From Aureobasidium sp. EXF-3400 (Eukaryota; Ascomycota; Dothideomycetes; Dothideales; Saccotheciaceae), in the NCBI GenBank assembly GCA_024195585.1, contig SWBL01000068.1:1-64000 (forward strand): a stretch of DNA of 64,000 nucleotides, read 5' to 3'. Below, piece after piece: positions 29,801-41,114 of the stretch (the first letter of the stretch is position 1; each line of letters begins with the position of its first letter). The translations under genes and the position numbers were made by a program. Below the pieces are notes generated by a model that saw nothing but the letters and a program-made list of their open reading frames with translations, had not been told where the DNA came from and made no database searches.

Positions 29801-30325
29801 ATGGGGGCAATGACTCGCAACCAGAAGGAAGAAGATGAAGCTGCTCTGATTCTTCTACAGATGGCAGAGCCAGACTGGCAGTTGCCTAGCTTTGAAAAGG
29901 AGATCAAGGACAACGACACTGAACAGGAACCCGCCGATCTCACAGAACAATCGATGGTTGACGCGGAATCTCCTGCCTCGAACGGCCGAGCAGCTGTTAT
30001 CGAGTTCACCAGCGCTTCCGAGTCTGCCTCAGCTCCCAGCACTCCCTCTTCTACGTCGACCTTCTCGGTCAAAGGTGCCTCTTTTGCAGAAATCGACGCA
30101 CATCAACAGACGATTCAGCAAACCCGCGCCGCCTTGACAGCCCAACAACGCGCCTCTCTCAAACTCAAGCCCTACTCTCACTACGACCTTGAAGGCAAAG
30201 AGATTGGTATCCTGTGGCAGACCAGAGCCGAACACCGCACATTCCGTCAGACTCAGAGAAGAAGAGGTGCTAAGCTTGTCCGTGCCGGCACCACCACTGG
30301 CATGAAGCTTCCACGCCAGCGCTGA
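29801..30325 (+). CDS. Hypothetical protein, 174 aa
   Basis: A single exon from the ATG at 29801 (MGAMTRNQKEEDEAALILL). The first 60 residues are acidic and helical, the middle is Ser/Ala/Thr-rich and probably disordered (ASESASAPSTPSSTSTF), and the C-terminal 45 residues are basic (TFRQTQRRRGAKLVRAG). No known domain. The charge layout would fit a small nuclear or nucleolar protein, but this is a guess. The frame is open about 290 nt upstream, so a longer product is possible. Confidence 0.55.
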   Translation: MGAMTRNQKEEDEAALILLQMAEPDWQLPSFEKEIKDNDTEQEPADLTEQSMVDAESPASNGRAAVIEFTSASESASAPSTPSSTSTFSVKGASFAEIDAHQQTIQQTRAALTAQQRASLKLKPYSHYDLEGKEIGILWQTRAEHRTFRQTQRRRGAKLVRAGTTTGMKLPRQR

Positions 30326-30767
30326 CCATTGTCTGCACATCTGAAACATCTGACCAACAAAGTCCCTATTTTCCTTTGTTTCTGTACGATAGATCTGTTC
30401 TCCGTTTTCGGAAGCATCGACGAGAGCCATCCCAGTAGTCGAGTAACAAAGCCCTAGAACAAAGAAATTCAACACAAAAAGATGGTTGTTCGAGGTCAAC
30501 AATGGCTTTGTTCAACGCGTATCGAGTTGTGGTCTGCCCTTCGCCGTATTCCATTATCACACACAACACTGTCAGTATGAGCATTGGCACACACGCGTAG
30601 AAGCAACACGGTTTCCAAGCCATGGCTCTGCTCGCGCAGTTTTCATACATAATCACCCTTCATGTTCAGCTCAGTTCTCCTTTTCTACACAACACAACAA
30701 CACAATCATCCAACACAAGACGTTACTAAGCACCACTCGACACCAGGACCTGGACCTGGACAATCCC
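30326..30767. other. Intergenic / leader of the next gene
   Basis: 3' flank of the previous gene and a CA-rich leader (ACACAACAC repeats near 30685-30720). The frame of the zinc-finger gene is open from 30486 but its first convincing ATG is 30768. Confidence 0.45.
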
Positions 30768-32291
30768 ATGCAGGAGTACTTCAGCTCGAACGAGGACGTC
30801 CACATGGACGACTCAGCCCCTGATACTTCCTTGAACACAATCATCTTCAACGACATGGATGAGAGCAACATCCAGCAGTCACCCCTCGAGACGGGCTCTC
30901 AGTCTTGTTCAATCACGAATGATCCCTTCTTCACATCTGACCCCTCTGCCGAAGTCGCTGGTGATGAGCTCATGTACGACCCACCTGATGGCTTCTCCGC
31001 TGAATCTCCTGTACACCGCAACTACAACTATGCTATTCAAACTCCTGGCCCAGGTACATTCAACACCAACTCTAATCTCCCTGACCAAACTTCAACCTCA
31101 TATCCTCTTGAATCCTCCACGCACCGCTTCGAACAATTGCCTCTGAACTACCCGACGCCTGACTCGATCCCACCTGCAGCAGAGCTTGAAGTCCAACCTC
31201 CCAAGACCCCTACCAAGTCCAGCAAGAAAACTCGTAAGACCAAACGCGGCAATCAAAACAAACAGAAGAAAGAATTTGTTTGCCCTTACTGCAGGCGCAT
31301 TTCCGAGTGTCCTTCGAACCTTGAAGAGCACATCCTTACACACACCGGTGTCAGGGACTACTTGTGCACTTACGTCAATGACAAAGGCGAGACCTGCCAC
31401 AAGCGCTTCGCTCGCCCTTGGGGCTTGACACGTCATTGCAATGACGTTCACAAGGTTGAAGTGAAGGTCACGAAAAGGGGCGGCGTGGAAATTCTTGGAC
31501 CTTTGCTAGAGGATGGCAGTCCGAAGAAACCCAAGAACAACAAGAAGAACACCACTCTTCTCCGCAGCCCTCCCCCAGCACCGACAGCCACCGAAGATGC
31601 TAATCCTCTCGTCCCATATGCCCCTCCTTCCACATTTGACCACATTCGCATCATCACTTCTGGTCCTGAGGGACCTTGCCTCTGTGCCACTTGCAATGAG
31701 GCTTTCCCTGAAGGCAACGAGTTGATGAAACACAATCACCTTGAACATGGCTTTTTACCGAGCTCTTACTGCGCCTGTGATCTATGCATCGAGTGCTTCA
31801 CTCGCGAGACCTCATTTGATGATGGCTCAACTTTCTCCAACACCTATGGAAGCAACGATGACGAGATGGAGCTCGAAGTTGGAGAAAAAGACATCAGAAT
31901 CGACCCACAGCTCTTGACTCCTGGCACTGACGGCTGCGACGGTGACATTGGCATGACGGACGCCTGTATGTCTCCAATTGCGAAAACTTTAACCATCTCT
32001 GTTAATGCTGACGTTGACACTTCTAGCCCCTCACCATCCTCCATCGCTTCCAACTCTTCCATAGACGAAGAGTCTGCCATCCTCGCTCCATATCAATCTG
32101 TTCCTGTTGTCGATGAGCGCTCTTCTGCCTGGGCCAAGATTGCCGAGAACGACATTGTCACATACGACTCAGAAGGCTTCGCCATTCACAGCTGCCCTCC
32201 CGTCTCTCCAACAACTTTCTACGGATTGATGGGCCTCGACTACAACAACATGACCGAGGAACAGCGCCGTGCTTACTTTGGTGGTGCTTGA
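30768..32291 (+). CDS. C2H2 zinc-finger protein, probable transcription factor, 507 aa
   Basis: A single exon from the ATG at 30768 (MQEYFSSNEDVHMDD). Residues 1-150 are acidic and Ser/Pro-rich with no fold. A basic stretch of Lys/Arg residues (about 148-165) precedes two C2H2 fingers at about 166-228: FVCPYCRRISECPSNLEEHI and a second with CTYVNDKGETCHKRF and HCNDVH. A third C-x2-C...H-x4-H unit follows near residue 305 (CLCATCNEAF). The remainder is acidic and Ser-rich and could be an activation region. DNA target unknown. A sequence inside the gene (31966-32026) looks like an intron but would shift the frame; see findings. Confidence 0.8.
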   Translation: MQEYFSSNEDVHMDDSAPDTSLNTIIFNDMDESNIQQSPLETGSQSCSITNDPFFTSDPSAEVAGDELMYDPPDGFSAESPVHRNYNYAIQTPGPGTFNTNSNLPDQTSTSYPLESSTHRFEQLPLNYPTPDSIPPAAELEVQPPKTPTKSSKKTRKTKRGNQNKQKKEFVCPYCRRISECPSNLEEHILTHTGVRDYLCTYVNDKGETCHKRFARPWGLTRHCNDVHKVEVKVTKRGGVEILGPLLEDGSPKKPKNNKKNTTLLRSPPPAPTATEDANPLVPYAPPSTFDHIRIITSGPEGPCLCATCNEAFPEGNELMKHNHLEHGFLPSSYCACDLCIECFTRETSFDDGSTFSNTYGSNDDEMELEVGEKDIRIDPQLLTPGTDGCDGDIGMTDACMSPIAKTLTISVNADVDTSSPSPSSIASNSSIDEESAILAPYQSVPVVDERSSAWAKIAENDIVTYDSEGFAIHSCPPVSPTTFYGLMGLDYNNMTEEQRRAYFGGA

Positions 32292-32777
32292 AATTGAACA
32301 TTACTCGCAGTTCTTCTTCTGCCTTCACATGAGATCAGAGAGACGCCGGTTTCTTCCCACGACTGCATACAAGTTTTCCTTTCTTTCCTTTATTGTTTTT
32401 TTTTTTCTGCACACTTTCGGAGTCAGGAGTGGTTTGCTGGGAGTTGAAGAATTCGAACAGTCAGTCCTTTCAGCATTACACGGTCAAAGAGAAATAAAAG
32501 CATACAAAACACTACAGCATGGATTGGAAGTCCAAGAGAACAACGGGGGTATCAGGGCATTGGGAAAGGCACACAAGCATGATTACATGACAAGCATAAA
32601 TTATACGAGAGCATGAGTTATCAGAAGCAAGAAATTAATGGCACACATTACATTACACATCAAGGCATCAAAAAGATGACTTCCATTGAACGTCTCTGAA
32701 TCTGCAATGACATTCCCTTCAATCGTTGATGGGATGCACATCAAGATCACGACAGATCGAAATACATTTGAAGCAAA

Positions 32778-32812
<35 letters not shown>

Positions 32813-33065
32813 GAATCGAAAAAGTCTTGTATGCTATCTCATGTATCAAGAATGTCTTATTGACGCTCCTCTGTAAAAGTTGCAAGAAAACAAAAGAGGA
32901 AAAAAAGAAAACGCCAATCGCTAAATCCATGCCTTGCCCAAAAACCCATACCGAAGCCCCCATATTGTCATTCTTTCATCGTAAAAGCATCAAAACTCTT
33001 CACTTGTCCCTTCCTCACCTCCTTCCTCCCCTTTCTTGTTTGAAAAAAAGCCTCTTCTCAAACCC
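32292..33065. other. Intergenic between convergent genes
   Basis: 3' flanks of the zinc-finger gene and the YML020W-type gene. It contains a T-tract near 32395-32407 and a TG dinucleotide microsatellite at 32780-32811. No gene. Confidence 0.55.
32780..32811. repeat. (TG)n microsatellite
   Basis: About 15 uninterrupted TG units in the gap between two convergent genes. Likely polymorphic between strains. Confidence 0.95.
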
Positions 33066-35928
33066 TCAAAGTTTACTCCTCACCCCCTCAAGTCTAAACC
33101 TCACATCCTTGAGGACTTTACTAGTGGGTCTCCACTCCTCAAACTCAGCCACCAATTCTCTGACCTCCTCTTTCATATCCTCTCCCTTGACAACATCTTC
33201 CTCAAGGATTCCCCGCAAAGCCCAAGGCAAAAAGTACGGATTGGCGTTACTGCCGCTAGCAGGGACTTCAAAGTCTACGAATGAGGGAGAAATGCCAGAC
33301 ACCGAGGAAGCGGAAACACTACCGCGACGCAGAGAATTGGCGGCGCGGAGGGATTCGGGGGGCCCGCCGCGGGAGGAGCGCAGGCTTGAGGCGTCGGGGG
33401 AGATGGAGGTCGAAGAAGGCAAATCGGTGGTTTCGAGACAGAAGCGGAGGGCGAGGGTGTACACTGCTGGGTCGTCGTAGATGCGTGAGTGGCCTTCGCC
33501 ACCGTAGAGTGAGCCGGCTAGAGGGAGGGAGAGTTCGCGGATGAGGCCGTGGTCGGAGACGCCTAGGTTGCGGAGTTTGAGAGAAAAGGCGACGAGATGA
33601 GAGAGGAAGTCGGGGGCGTGCAGTCGGCCGTCGACGAAGACGGCTCGATAGACGTAGGGATGGGTGAGAGTTGTGAAAGTCGAGGACTGTTCCCAACAAG
33701 TCAGCAAGATGATATAGTTGTGGAGGTTTGGAAGAGAGAGTTACTTCGAGAGAAACCAATTGATCGTCGATACTACCACAATAAGTGATCCTCACACCAT
33801 GTCTCAACACACCATCAAGAGCAGCTTTGTACTCTGTGCTAACTCGACTGTCTTGTCTGCTAAACTCAAACAGCTCGGCTGCAGCGCCTGCACCCAACCA
33901 TCTGCTTTTGTAGTCGGCAAAGGGACCCAGGTTCACGCCCGCCATTGCGCATATGCCTATCTTGGCGTGAGGAGAGAGGCAGCCAAGTTGGAGGAGTTTG
34001 TGGACCAGCATGATGGCAACGGGAACGCCTTGTGAATGGCAGGCGACAAGAATGAGATCAGCTTGACGGAGATGAGATAGCCAGTTGAGCATAAGTTTCC
34101 ACAAAGTAGCCACGCGATCGGCGATAAAGCCTTCGCCTTCCAGAGCGACCGTCTCAATTTCACAAGGCGTGTCAGGCTGGTGCATCTGTACCCAGTCGCG
34201 GATGGCAGCTGAGGCGTAGTTGGCAAAACGAATCGAGGTTCCTGTGGGCTGACCGAGGACTTTCTGAATTAGTGGCGCAGGGAAGTAGCCATGCACACCG
34301 ATAGCGATCGCATTCTTGATCTTCGGTGGGGTGGGTGTGATCGAAACGTGCTTTGGAGCGGTTGGTGCGTCGATCAGACGAAGGGTAGAGGCGACATAAG
34401 TGGTGAGGCGTTCTCGGTACGAGGGGATGTATTCAGGAGAATAGCTTTCATCGAAGCTGGGTATCACGAGATTAGGACGGGCTTGGGGTTTTGCAGCTTT
34501 GGCATCGGTGATGGCTTTAGCTGTGTCGGGTGCTTTGACGGCTTCTTTTGGAGTGACCTGAGGCTGGCTGGTGGATGATAGTGATGTCGAGCTATCGTTC
34601 TTGGGTGGGAGACTGGTCTTGGTCGACTTTGCTTTTTGCTGGCGCTGCTCGTTGAACTGGGCAGCTTCGGGATGAGATTGCGAGGGCGTGTCGGCAACAG
34701 CAAGTTCTCCAACCTGCCGCTGCGTACCGTTGGGTGCTTCACTTTCATCTTTCCCTTGAGCTCGCGACCAGAAGGCCCAACCCGATGACTTGTTTTGTGG
34801 TGTCTCTTCTCCCTGCTTGATCTCAGGCGCTGCCGGCTGTTTCGTCGGTGTTCCAGTCGATTTGCTGGCTCCTTCGGCGAGGATGGGTCGATCAGGCGAT
34901 GCATCTTTGGATGGAGTTGTGACCGTCTGCTGTTCGGCCTGCTGCTGATTCTGAGCATTGCTCCACAAGCCAAACCAACTGCGCGACGATGCAGTGGTAC
35001 CCACACTACGGATAGAGCGCATTGTATCGTTGAGGTTGATGGGCTCAACATTCAAGCTCGTGCCTTGATCAGGCTTCTGTTCAGGTGTCGAAGGTAACGG
35101 TGTGCTCGAGGCCTCTTTGCTATCATCCTGGGCTTTCAGCATTCTAGAGTGATCAGTGTAACCATCGGGGCGTGACCACCATCCTCCAAACCAGCCAGAA
35201 GGAGCATCTTGGGTCGGCTCTGGTGGCAATGGGGCTTCTGGTGTGTCTTGTGGCGTCTCTTCAGTAGCAGTCTCAGCTTGAAGAGGCTTGAGATCTGTGG
35301 AGGAAGAAGTGGTAGCAGCAGCAGCACCAACTTGTGCACCATCTGTCTTGATGTTTCCCCCCTGAAGACTGTCGTCTGGCTTCATTTCCGTCTTGGTGGA
35401 GTCATCATCTTCCTGTTCCTTGATGGGAGTCTTCTTGAAATCGACACTTGACTTCCTGATATTGTCGGAGAAAAAGGCAGGCTTGTCGGCTTTGGCGTTG
35501 CTGCCTGTGGCAGTGATAGAGTCTGACGAGATTGTGGGAATCGACTTGGAACTACGCCGCAACGACGGATGGACAAAACGAGGTGCTGCTTTTGAACTGT
35601 GGGCGAGCGACTCGTTGGTAGCACCTCCGGCTACCGAGATGCTTTCATGAGTGGCTTGAGCGACAGGGGTGGCTTTGGAGCGCCATGAAGCGCCCTTGTA
35701 CCAGCTGCCCCGCTTGTCTGGTGTAGAGATAGATGTTGATGGTGAGTTTGAAGCACTAGACGGCTGGGTTGCATCCGAGGCGAGTTTGTCGGTATCGGAC
35801 TGGTGTTGGTTGTTGTTCTGAGTGGTTGATAGTGGTGGGAGCTTGTGCGGGAGAGTGTTATCAGACTGGGTGCTGTCAGGGTCATCGTGGGGGGTGGATT
35901 GCTTGTTCTTTTTCCGCCGTGGACCCAT
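33066..35928 (-). CDS. YML020W-type alpha/beta-hydrolase-like protein, 934 aa
   Basis: Two exons (35928-33745 and 33686-33066) with a 58-nt intron; splicing joins DDQLVSLE to SSTFTTLTHPYVYRAVFVDG and keeps frame. The N-terminal 480 residues are disordered, Ser/Thr/Gln-rich, starting with a basic MGPRRKKNKQ. Two short tryptophan motifs (APSGWFGGWWSRPDGY and SRSWFGLWS) stand out. The C-terminal domain starts near residue 530 (IAIGVHGYFP) and shows a nucleophile-elbow-like LVACHSQGVPVAIML, as in serine hydrolases. This matches the conserved but uncharacterised fungal family of yeast YML020W. Substrate unknown. It is divergent from SPB1. Confidence 0.82.
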
Positions 35929-36264
35929 GGCGGCGGCGACTGTGTGAATGAGCTCAAGTTCGTGCAGCTATGGAAGAGGATTATGTTATGGCGGCTTGAG
36001 GGAATTAACCAAGGTGGATCACACTAACCGCCCAGCCATGTCAACTGACAATCTGACAGTAACGATCGTCATTGGCAGAATTCTGACTCGCGCTCGCGGT
36101 CCAAAGGCGGTGAGTGCACCAAGAACGGAGAACGGAGATTCCAGCCTGCCTCCGCCCGCTAGCGGCGAAAGATTCAAGTTCCCCAATAATTCCATCGAGA
36201 CTTTTTCTCGCACCAAGACGCTCTTTCTCGTCTTGCGCCGACTGCTGATACACAATAAGCAGCC
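35929..36264. promoter_or_regulatory. Divergent promoter, YML020W-type gene / SPB1
   Basis: 336 bp between two start codons on opposite strands, so both promoters must lie here. I see no TATA box. Confidence 0.5.
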
Positions 36265-38912
36265 ATGGCCATCGAGAAGAAGGTACGCTAATCACTCTCC
36301 TGCTGTTTTGCTATCCAGCTAACGCATGCCTCTAGCACGGCAAGGGCCGTTTGGACAAATACTACTACCTCGCCAAAGAGAAGGGTTACCGCTCGCGTGC
36401 CGCCTTCAAGCTCGTCCAACTCAACAAGAAGTACGGTTTCCTGCAAAAGTCAAGATGTCTGATCGATTTGTGCGCTGCCCCTGGTGGTTGGCTCCAGGTC
36501 GCCGCAGAGACCATGCCCATCAAGTCCTTGATCATTGGTGTTGATCTGGCCCCCATCAAACCCGTTCCCAAGACAATCACTTTCCAGGGCGATATCACCA
36601 CCGACAAGACTCGCGCTATCATCCGTGGACATCTTAAGACCTGGAAGGCCGACACTGTTATTCACGATGGTGCCCCCAACGTCGGTACCGCCTGGGTTCA
36701 GGATGCCTTCAGTCAGAACGAGCTCGTCTTGCACTCTCTGCGTCTCGCATGCGACTTCCTCGGTCCTGGTGGAAACTTTGTTACCAAGGTCTTCCGTTCC
36801 AAGGATAGCGCAAAGCTCGAGTGGACTTTTAAGCAACTCTTCGACAAGGTCGAGCAGACAAAGCCCCCATCTTCGCGTAACGTCTCGGCCGAAACTTTCT
36901 ACGTCTGCCGCGGCTTCAAGGCTCCCAAGAACCTCGATCCCCGTTTCCTCGACCCCCAGTACGCTTTTGCAGAAGTCAAGGACGCTGTTCCTAACAATGA
37001 GGCCAAGGTCTTCAACCCTGAAGTCAAGAAGAGAAAGAGAGAGGGTTATGATGAGGGCGATTGGACCCAATACCACGAAGTTCCCGTCAGCGACTTCATC
37101 CAGACAACCGACCCCATCGCTATTCTTGGTGGCATGAACAAGCTTACCTTCAACCAATCTGGAAATGGCGACATTGCTCTGGCCACCATCGACAAGCTCC
37201 CCGAAACCACCGAAGAAGTCCGCATCTGCTGTAACGATCTGAAAGTCCTCGGCAAAAAGGAATTCCGTCTCTTGTTGAAATGGCGTCTTCAAGTCCGCGA
37301 ACGCTTTGGCTTCGCCACAAAGAGCACCGATCACAAGAAAGCCACCGATGCTGAGAAGAAAGATGCCGAAGCTGCAGATGACGAAGAAGCCGCCGAAGTC
37401 GAAAGTATGGACGAGGAGATGAAGCTCCAAGAAGAGTTGCAAAAGATGAAGGATATGCAGAGCAAGGACAAGAGAAAGCTCCGTCGCAAGGAGAACGAAA
37501 AGAAGCAAAAAGAGATTGTTCGTCTACAGATGAACATGACCACACCCATGGAAATCGGTATGGAGCAGGCTGGTCCCAATGGTGAGGATGCCATGTTCCA
37601 GCTCAAGGCTGTCGACAAGGCTGGTCTTACTGGAAAGCTGCAGAAGGGCAAGATGCAAGTTGTTCCCGTCACCGAGAAGAAGAATGACGAGTTCGATGTT
37701 GAGTTCACCGATGACGAGCTCGGTGATGGCCTTGAAGGTGAACTGGATATGATGTACAACCAATACCAGGAAAAGCGCGAAGCAAGAGATGCCAAAATGC
37801 GAGCCAAGAAGGCCAGAAAGGAACGCAATGAAGAGGGCGAGTTTGAAGGCTTCTCCAATGACGAAGAAGCAGACAGCGATGATGACGGTCCTGCCATCGA
37901 GTACGACAGCGACTCTGACGATGATGAGGAACCTGGCCAACTTGTCACTGATCTCGATAACTCTGCCGCTCCTGCAAATGGTCTCACACGACGCGCTGCC
38001 AACTTCTTCGACCAGGATCTGTTCAAAGACATTGACGGACTCGACGGTCTAGAAGACGAAGAGCCGGTCAAGGATCTCGACAGTGGTATTGAAATGGACT
38101 CCAGCTCAGCCTCGCCACCCCTCAAGGCCGAGAAGCCCACAGTCAAACCCACAAAGACCGACAAACCCGTCAAAGAAAAGAAGGAGAAGGCCAACAAGAA
38201 GTCCAAGATTCCCACACCAGCCGAACTCGCCGCCGAAGAAGCAGCCTACGAAACCGACTCCTCAGACGACGGCGGCTTCGAACTCGTCAAAAACACCCAA
38301 TCGCAATGGGACAAAGACGAAGACGCCATCCCGCTCAAAAACGGCCGTCCAAACATCGACATCATCACCGCCGAAGCAATGACCCTCGCGCACCAGCTCG
38401 CTACAGGCCAAAAGACAAAACACGATCTGTTGGATGACAACTTCAACAAGTATTCCTTGCGCGATGTAGACGGCCTGCCAGACTGGTTCCTCGACGACGA
38501 AACCAAAAACTCCAAACCCCACCGTCCAATAACCAAAGAAGCCGCCGCCGCCATCAAAGAAAAAATGCGTGCCTTCAACGCCCGCCCCATCAAAAAGGTC
38601 CGCGAAGCAAAAGCCAGAAAACAGTTGCACGCAGCCCAGAAGCTAGAAAAGCTAAAGAGGAAATCTGCATTGCTTGCGGAATCAGAAGACGTATCTGAAA
38701 AAGACAAAGCCAACAATATTTCCAAAATCATGGCTAGAGCTGGCAAAGCGAAGAAGAGAAAACCCGTGCAGGTTGTTGTTGCTGGAAAGGGTAAGCATCG
38801 TGGTGCGGGTAGACCTGGTGGCGTCAAGGGTAAGTATAAAATGGTGGATGCGAGATTGAAGAAGGATGTCAGAGCTGAGAAGAGGTTGAAGAAGAAGATG
38901 GGCAAGAAGTAG
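36265..38912 (+). CDS. SPB1: Ribosome biogenesis methyltransferase Spb1, 864 aa
   Basis: A tiny first exon (36265-36282, six codons) and a second exon (36336-38912) flank a 53-nt intron; splicing gives [23 protein letters not shown], the family's start. Residues 1-220 form the FtsJ/RrmJ SAM-dependent 2'-O-methyltransferase domain with [13 protein letters not shown] (SAM site), [10 protein letters not shown] and [10 protein letters not shown], giving the K-D-K-E set. A middle DUF3381 region and a long acidic/Lys-rich stretch follow, then the conserved Spb1 C-terminal domain to the basic end. In yeast, Spb1 methylates G2922 in the peptidyl-transferase loop of 25S rRNA in nucleolar pre-60S particles. 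Length fits the family (about 840). Confidence 0.96.
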
Positions 38913-39562
38913 TTTAGTTGGTCTTTTTTAAAACGGAAGAAGAAGGCAACATGGGGAGTTTTTTTTTGGTATTGGGTGGGTGGTTTTTAGAGTTTTGCAT
39001 GTAGCATTGCTTGTGCAGATATATCGGAAACTGGATATTGGAGTTTTTATTGTTTCGCTTGCTCATTACTTGATGTGTGGTCTCATGTTTGTGCTTGCCT
39101 TGGATGATTCTTCCCGTTGCCTTGTACACTAGAAGCAGAAGCTGGGCTTCTTTTTTTCATGGGACTTTCAACATTGGATGGAGGTAGTCATTCATCATAT
39201 TCTTGATCATACGGAAACACGTTGCGTGGGAGAGAGCGATTCTGCATTATTGTCTTTCGTCCACTTCATACTCCGAGTAAAGTATGTGTCTTTAATTTAC
39301 TCTCAAGCTATGGCGATGTCATTGGTGTACTTTTCGCCTCTTGCACATACATCTGTAGCAAAAGATTGTGCCACCAACCAGAGACGTTTCATATCTCCGT
39401 CCTCGTGTAAAAGGGACGATATTACGCCTCTGTCCGTCCGTGTTCCCTCATTAAACATGCTTGGCCCAGGTTCAGATTCAGGTCTTTTGTCTCCAGGACC
39501 ACTCTGTATCGTCATTTGATTGTAGGACCGTAGAAAAGCGGTTGTCTTCCAGTGGAGCGGAA
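38913..39562. other. Intergenic between convergent genes
   Basis: 3' flanks of SPB1 and RPA3, with T-tracts at about 38960 and 39151. No gene recognised. Confidence 0.5.
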
Positions 39563-40353
39563 TCACTCTTTTGTGTAGAAGATCTCGTTGTAGCGGTGTG
39601 TTGCGTCGACCACTGCATCTGCGAGCGAGAAGTCTATTGGTGATATCTTGTTAGCTTGACAATACTGAGATGAATGTGATCGCTCTATCTGCAAGAGGAA
39701 ACAGCAAGAGTATGCTTGATGAAGGGCACGCAAACATGTCTCAAAAGACAACGAAGACATCAGACATCTGGGGTCCATCAAGAGAAGAAAGACACTAAGG
39801 AGACAGAAACATGAAAAGGATTATGTGCGGCAGGGGGATATGTCTGATGAGCGGGATTTTGAGTGCACAATGAGCTTATGAGGGGCATGAGTCTTGACTC
39901 GAGAAAAATTCGAACGAGGAAGGATGAAAGATAAAATGTCAAGACGTACCGATGTTGTCGCCAAAGTCTGTGCTGGTAAGAACGCGAACGCTCAAGTCTG
40001 CTTGCACCTTGCCAATGATCTCAACGGCGTGGTTGACGGTGAGGTGTGATTCCTGTATCTGCAGTCAGCAAAAAAAATCAGATGAACAAGCATGGCTGCA
40101 TGGTGTGGCTCGAAGAGGCAATGATCCCAAATCGGAGGACATTGTCATCAAAAGTACAGTAGGTGCTTGATGTTGCCCAAGAAAAGATAAGAAACTCAGA
40201 ACATACTCTGTTGAGATGCACATTGATCTGACCGCCGGCATCGATGGTAGCCTCTTCGCCTCGGAGTTGTGTGACCTTGCCCAGAATGCGAACTGTGCGG
40301 TGGGTGAACTGCTCCAGGTAAGAGGCGTTAATGCGAGGAGTTTGTTCGGCCAT
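39563..40353 (-). CDS. RPA3: Replication protein A subunit 3, 108 aa
   Basis: Three exons (40353-40207, 40058-39950, 39633-39563), with a 148-nt and an unusually long 316-nt intron. Splicing yields one OB-fold protein: MAEQTPRINASYLEQF, TVRILGKVTQLRGEEATIDAGGQ, then ESHLTVNHAVEIIGKVQADL, and the C-terminal helix ADAVVDATHRYNEIFY. Both junctions keep frame and rebuild the conserved TDFGDNI/DFSLADAV stretch. RPA3 is the small subunit of the trimeric single-strand DNA-binding complex in replication, repair and recombination. The small exons make it easy to miss; the last exon is only 23 codons. Confidence 0.93.
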
Positions 40354-41114
40354 TGTGTGTTATGTGTGTTATATGTGTTCGACTTGATCGGATGAAGAGA
40401 TCTGTGAGCTTCAGACGAGATCTTACTAAAACCAGAGAGTCTTGTGCTCGGCGGCGAAGTGACACGAGGTTTGAGAGAAGACGCGTTGGCCAGGTTGACG
40501 CGTTGAGTGGTGCAGTTGTGAGACCAGACGAAAGATCTCAGCACAGCCGAGGCCAGAGCTCTATTAGACTTCGCATGTCAACACTCTCTTTCCCAACTCA
40601 GAATGTTTTTGTTTTTATTCACTTATGAGTGGTCGACATGATGCTTTTCTCGCTCATCGCTACGTATAGGCATTACACTTTTGCCAAACGCCTCTCTATC
40701 ATTTTCCTCAGCCTGTCATTGGTCGTCAAACAATGATTTCAGATGTTCATTCTCGACTTGCCGTTTTTTTTTATGGTCGTAACGTCCTTTGAGCTCATTG
40801 GATTGGCTAAACGTTTAACATCCTTCGCTCAAAAATGTCAGCCAAGCTGCCTTCTTTGCAGCCGACTTTTCCCCATGTATCGATATCGGACCGTTGGACT
40901 GTCTCTATCTGACAGCCGGTCGATGAATTGCTGTATCCGTCAATGTAAGACAAGTGTTAGAAGGCACCTGACTGATGATAAGGTGATTTGAGTTCCCGGT
41001 ACTAAGGGAAGTCAATTGATGAAGCTGATATATATGATGCTTGCCTCCTGGACGCTGACATTGTGTTTCACTCTCTATCGCAACCTCTGATACGCATCTT
41101 ACCGCACAGCAAGC
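40354..41114. other. Divergent upstream region, no gene recognised
   Basis: Between RPA3 (minus) and the gene at 41115 (plus). Contains a poly-T/pyrimidine stretch near 40762. No gene or repeat seen. Confidence 0.45.

Noticed and set aside
33319..33686. Continuation of the first YML020W-type exon frame through the intron into an Arg/Pro-rich tail.
   Set aside because: The tail is the conserved second exon read in the wrong frame; splicing out 33687-33744 restores the family sequence.
36450..38905. Several long minus-strand frames within SPB1.
   Set aside because: They are antisense shadows of a strongly conserved coding sequence; Lys/Glu-rich codons give open Ser/Phe/Leu frames on the other strand.
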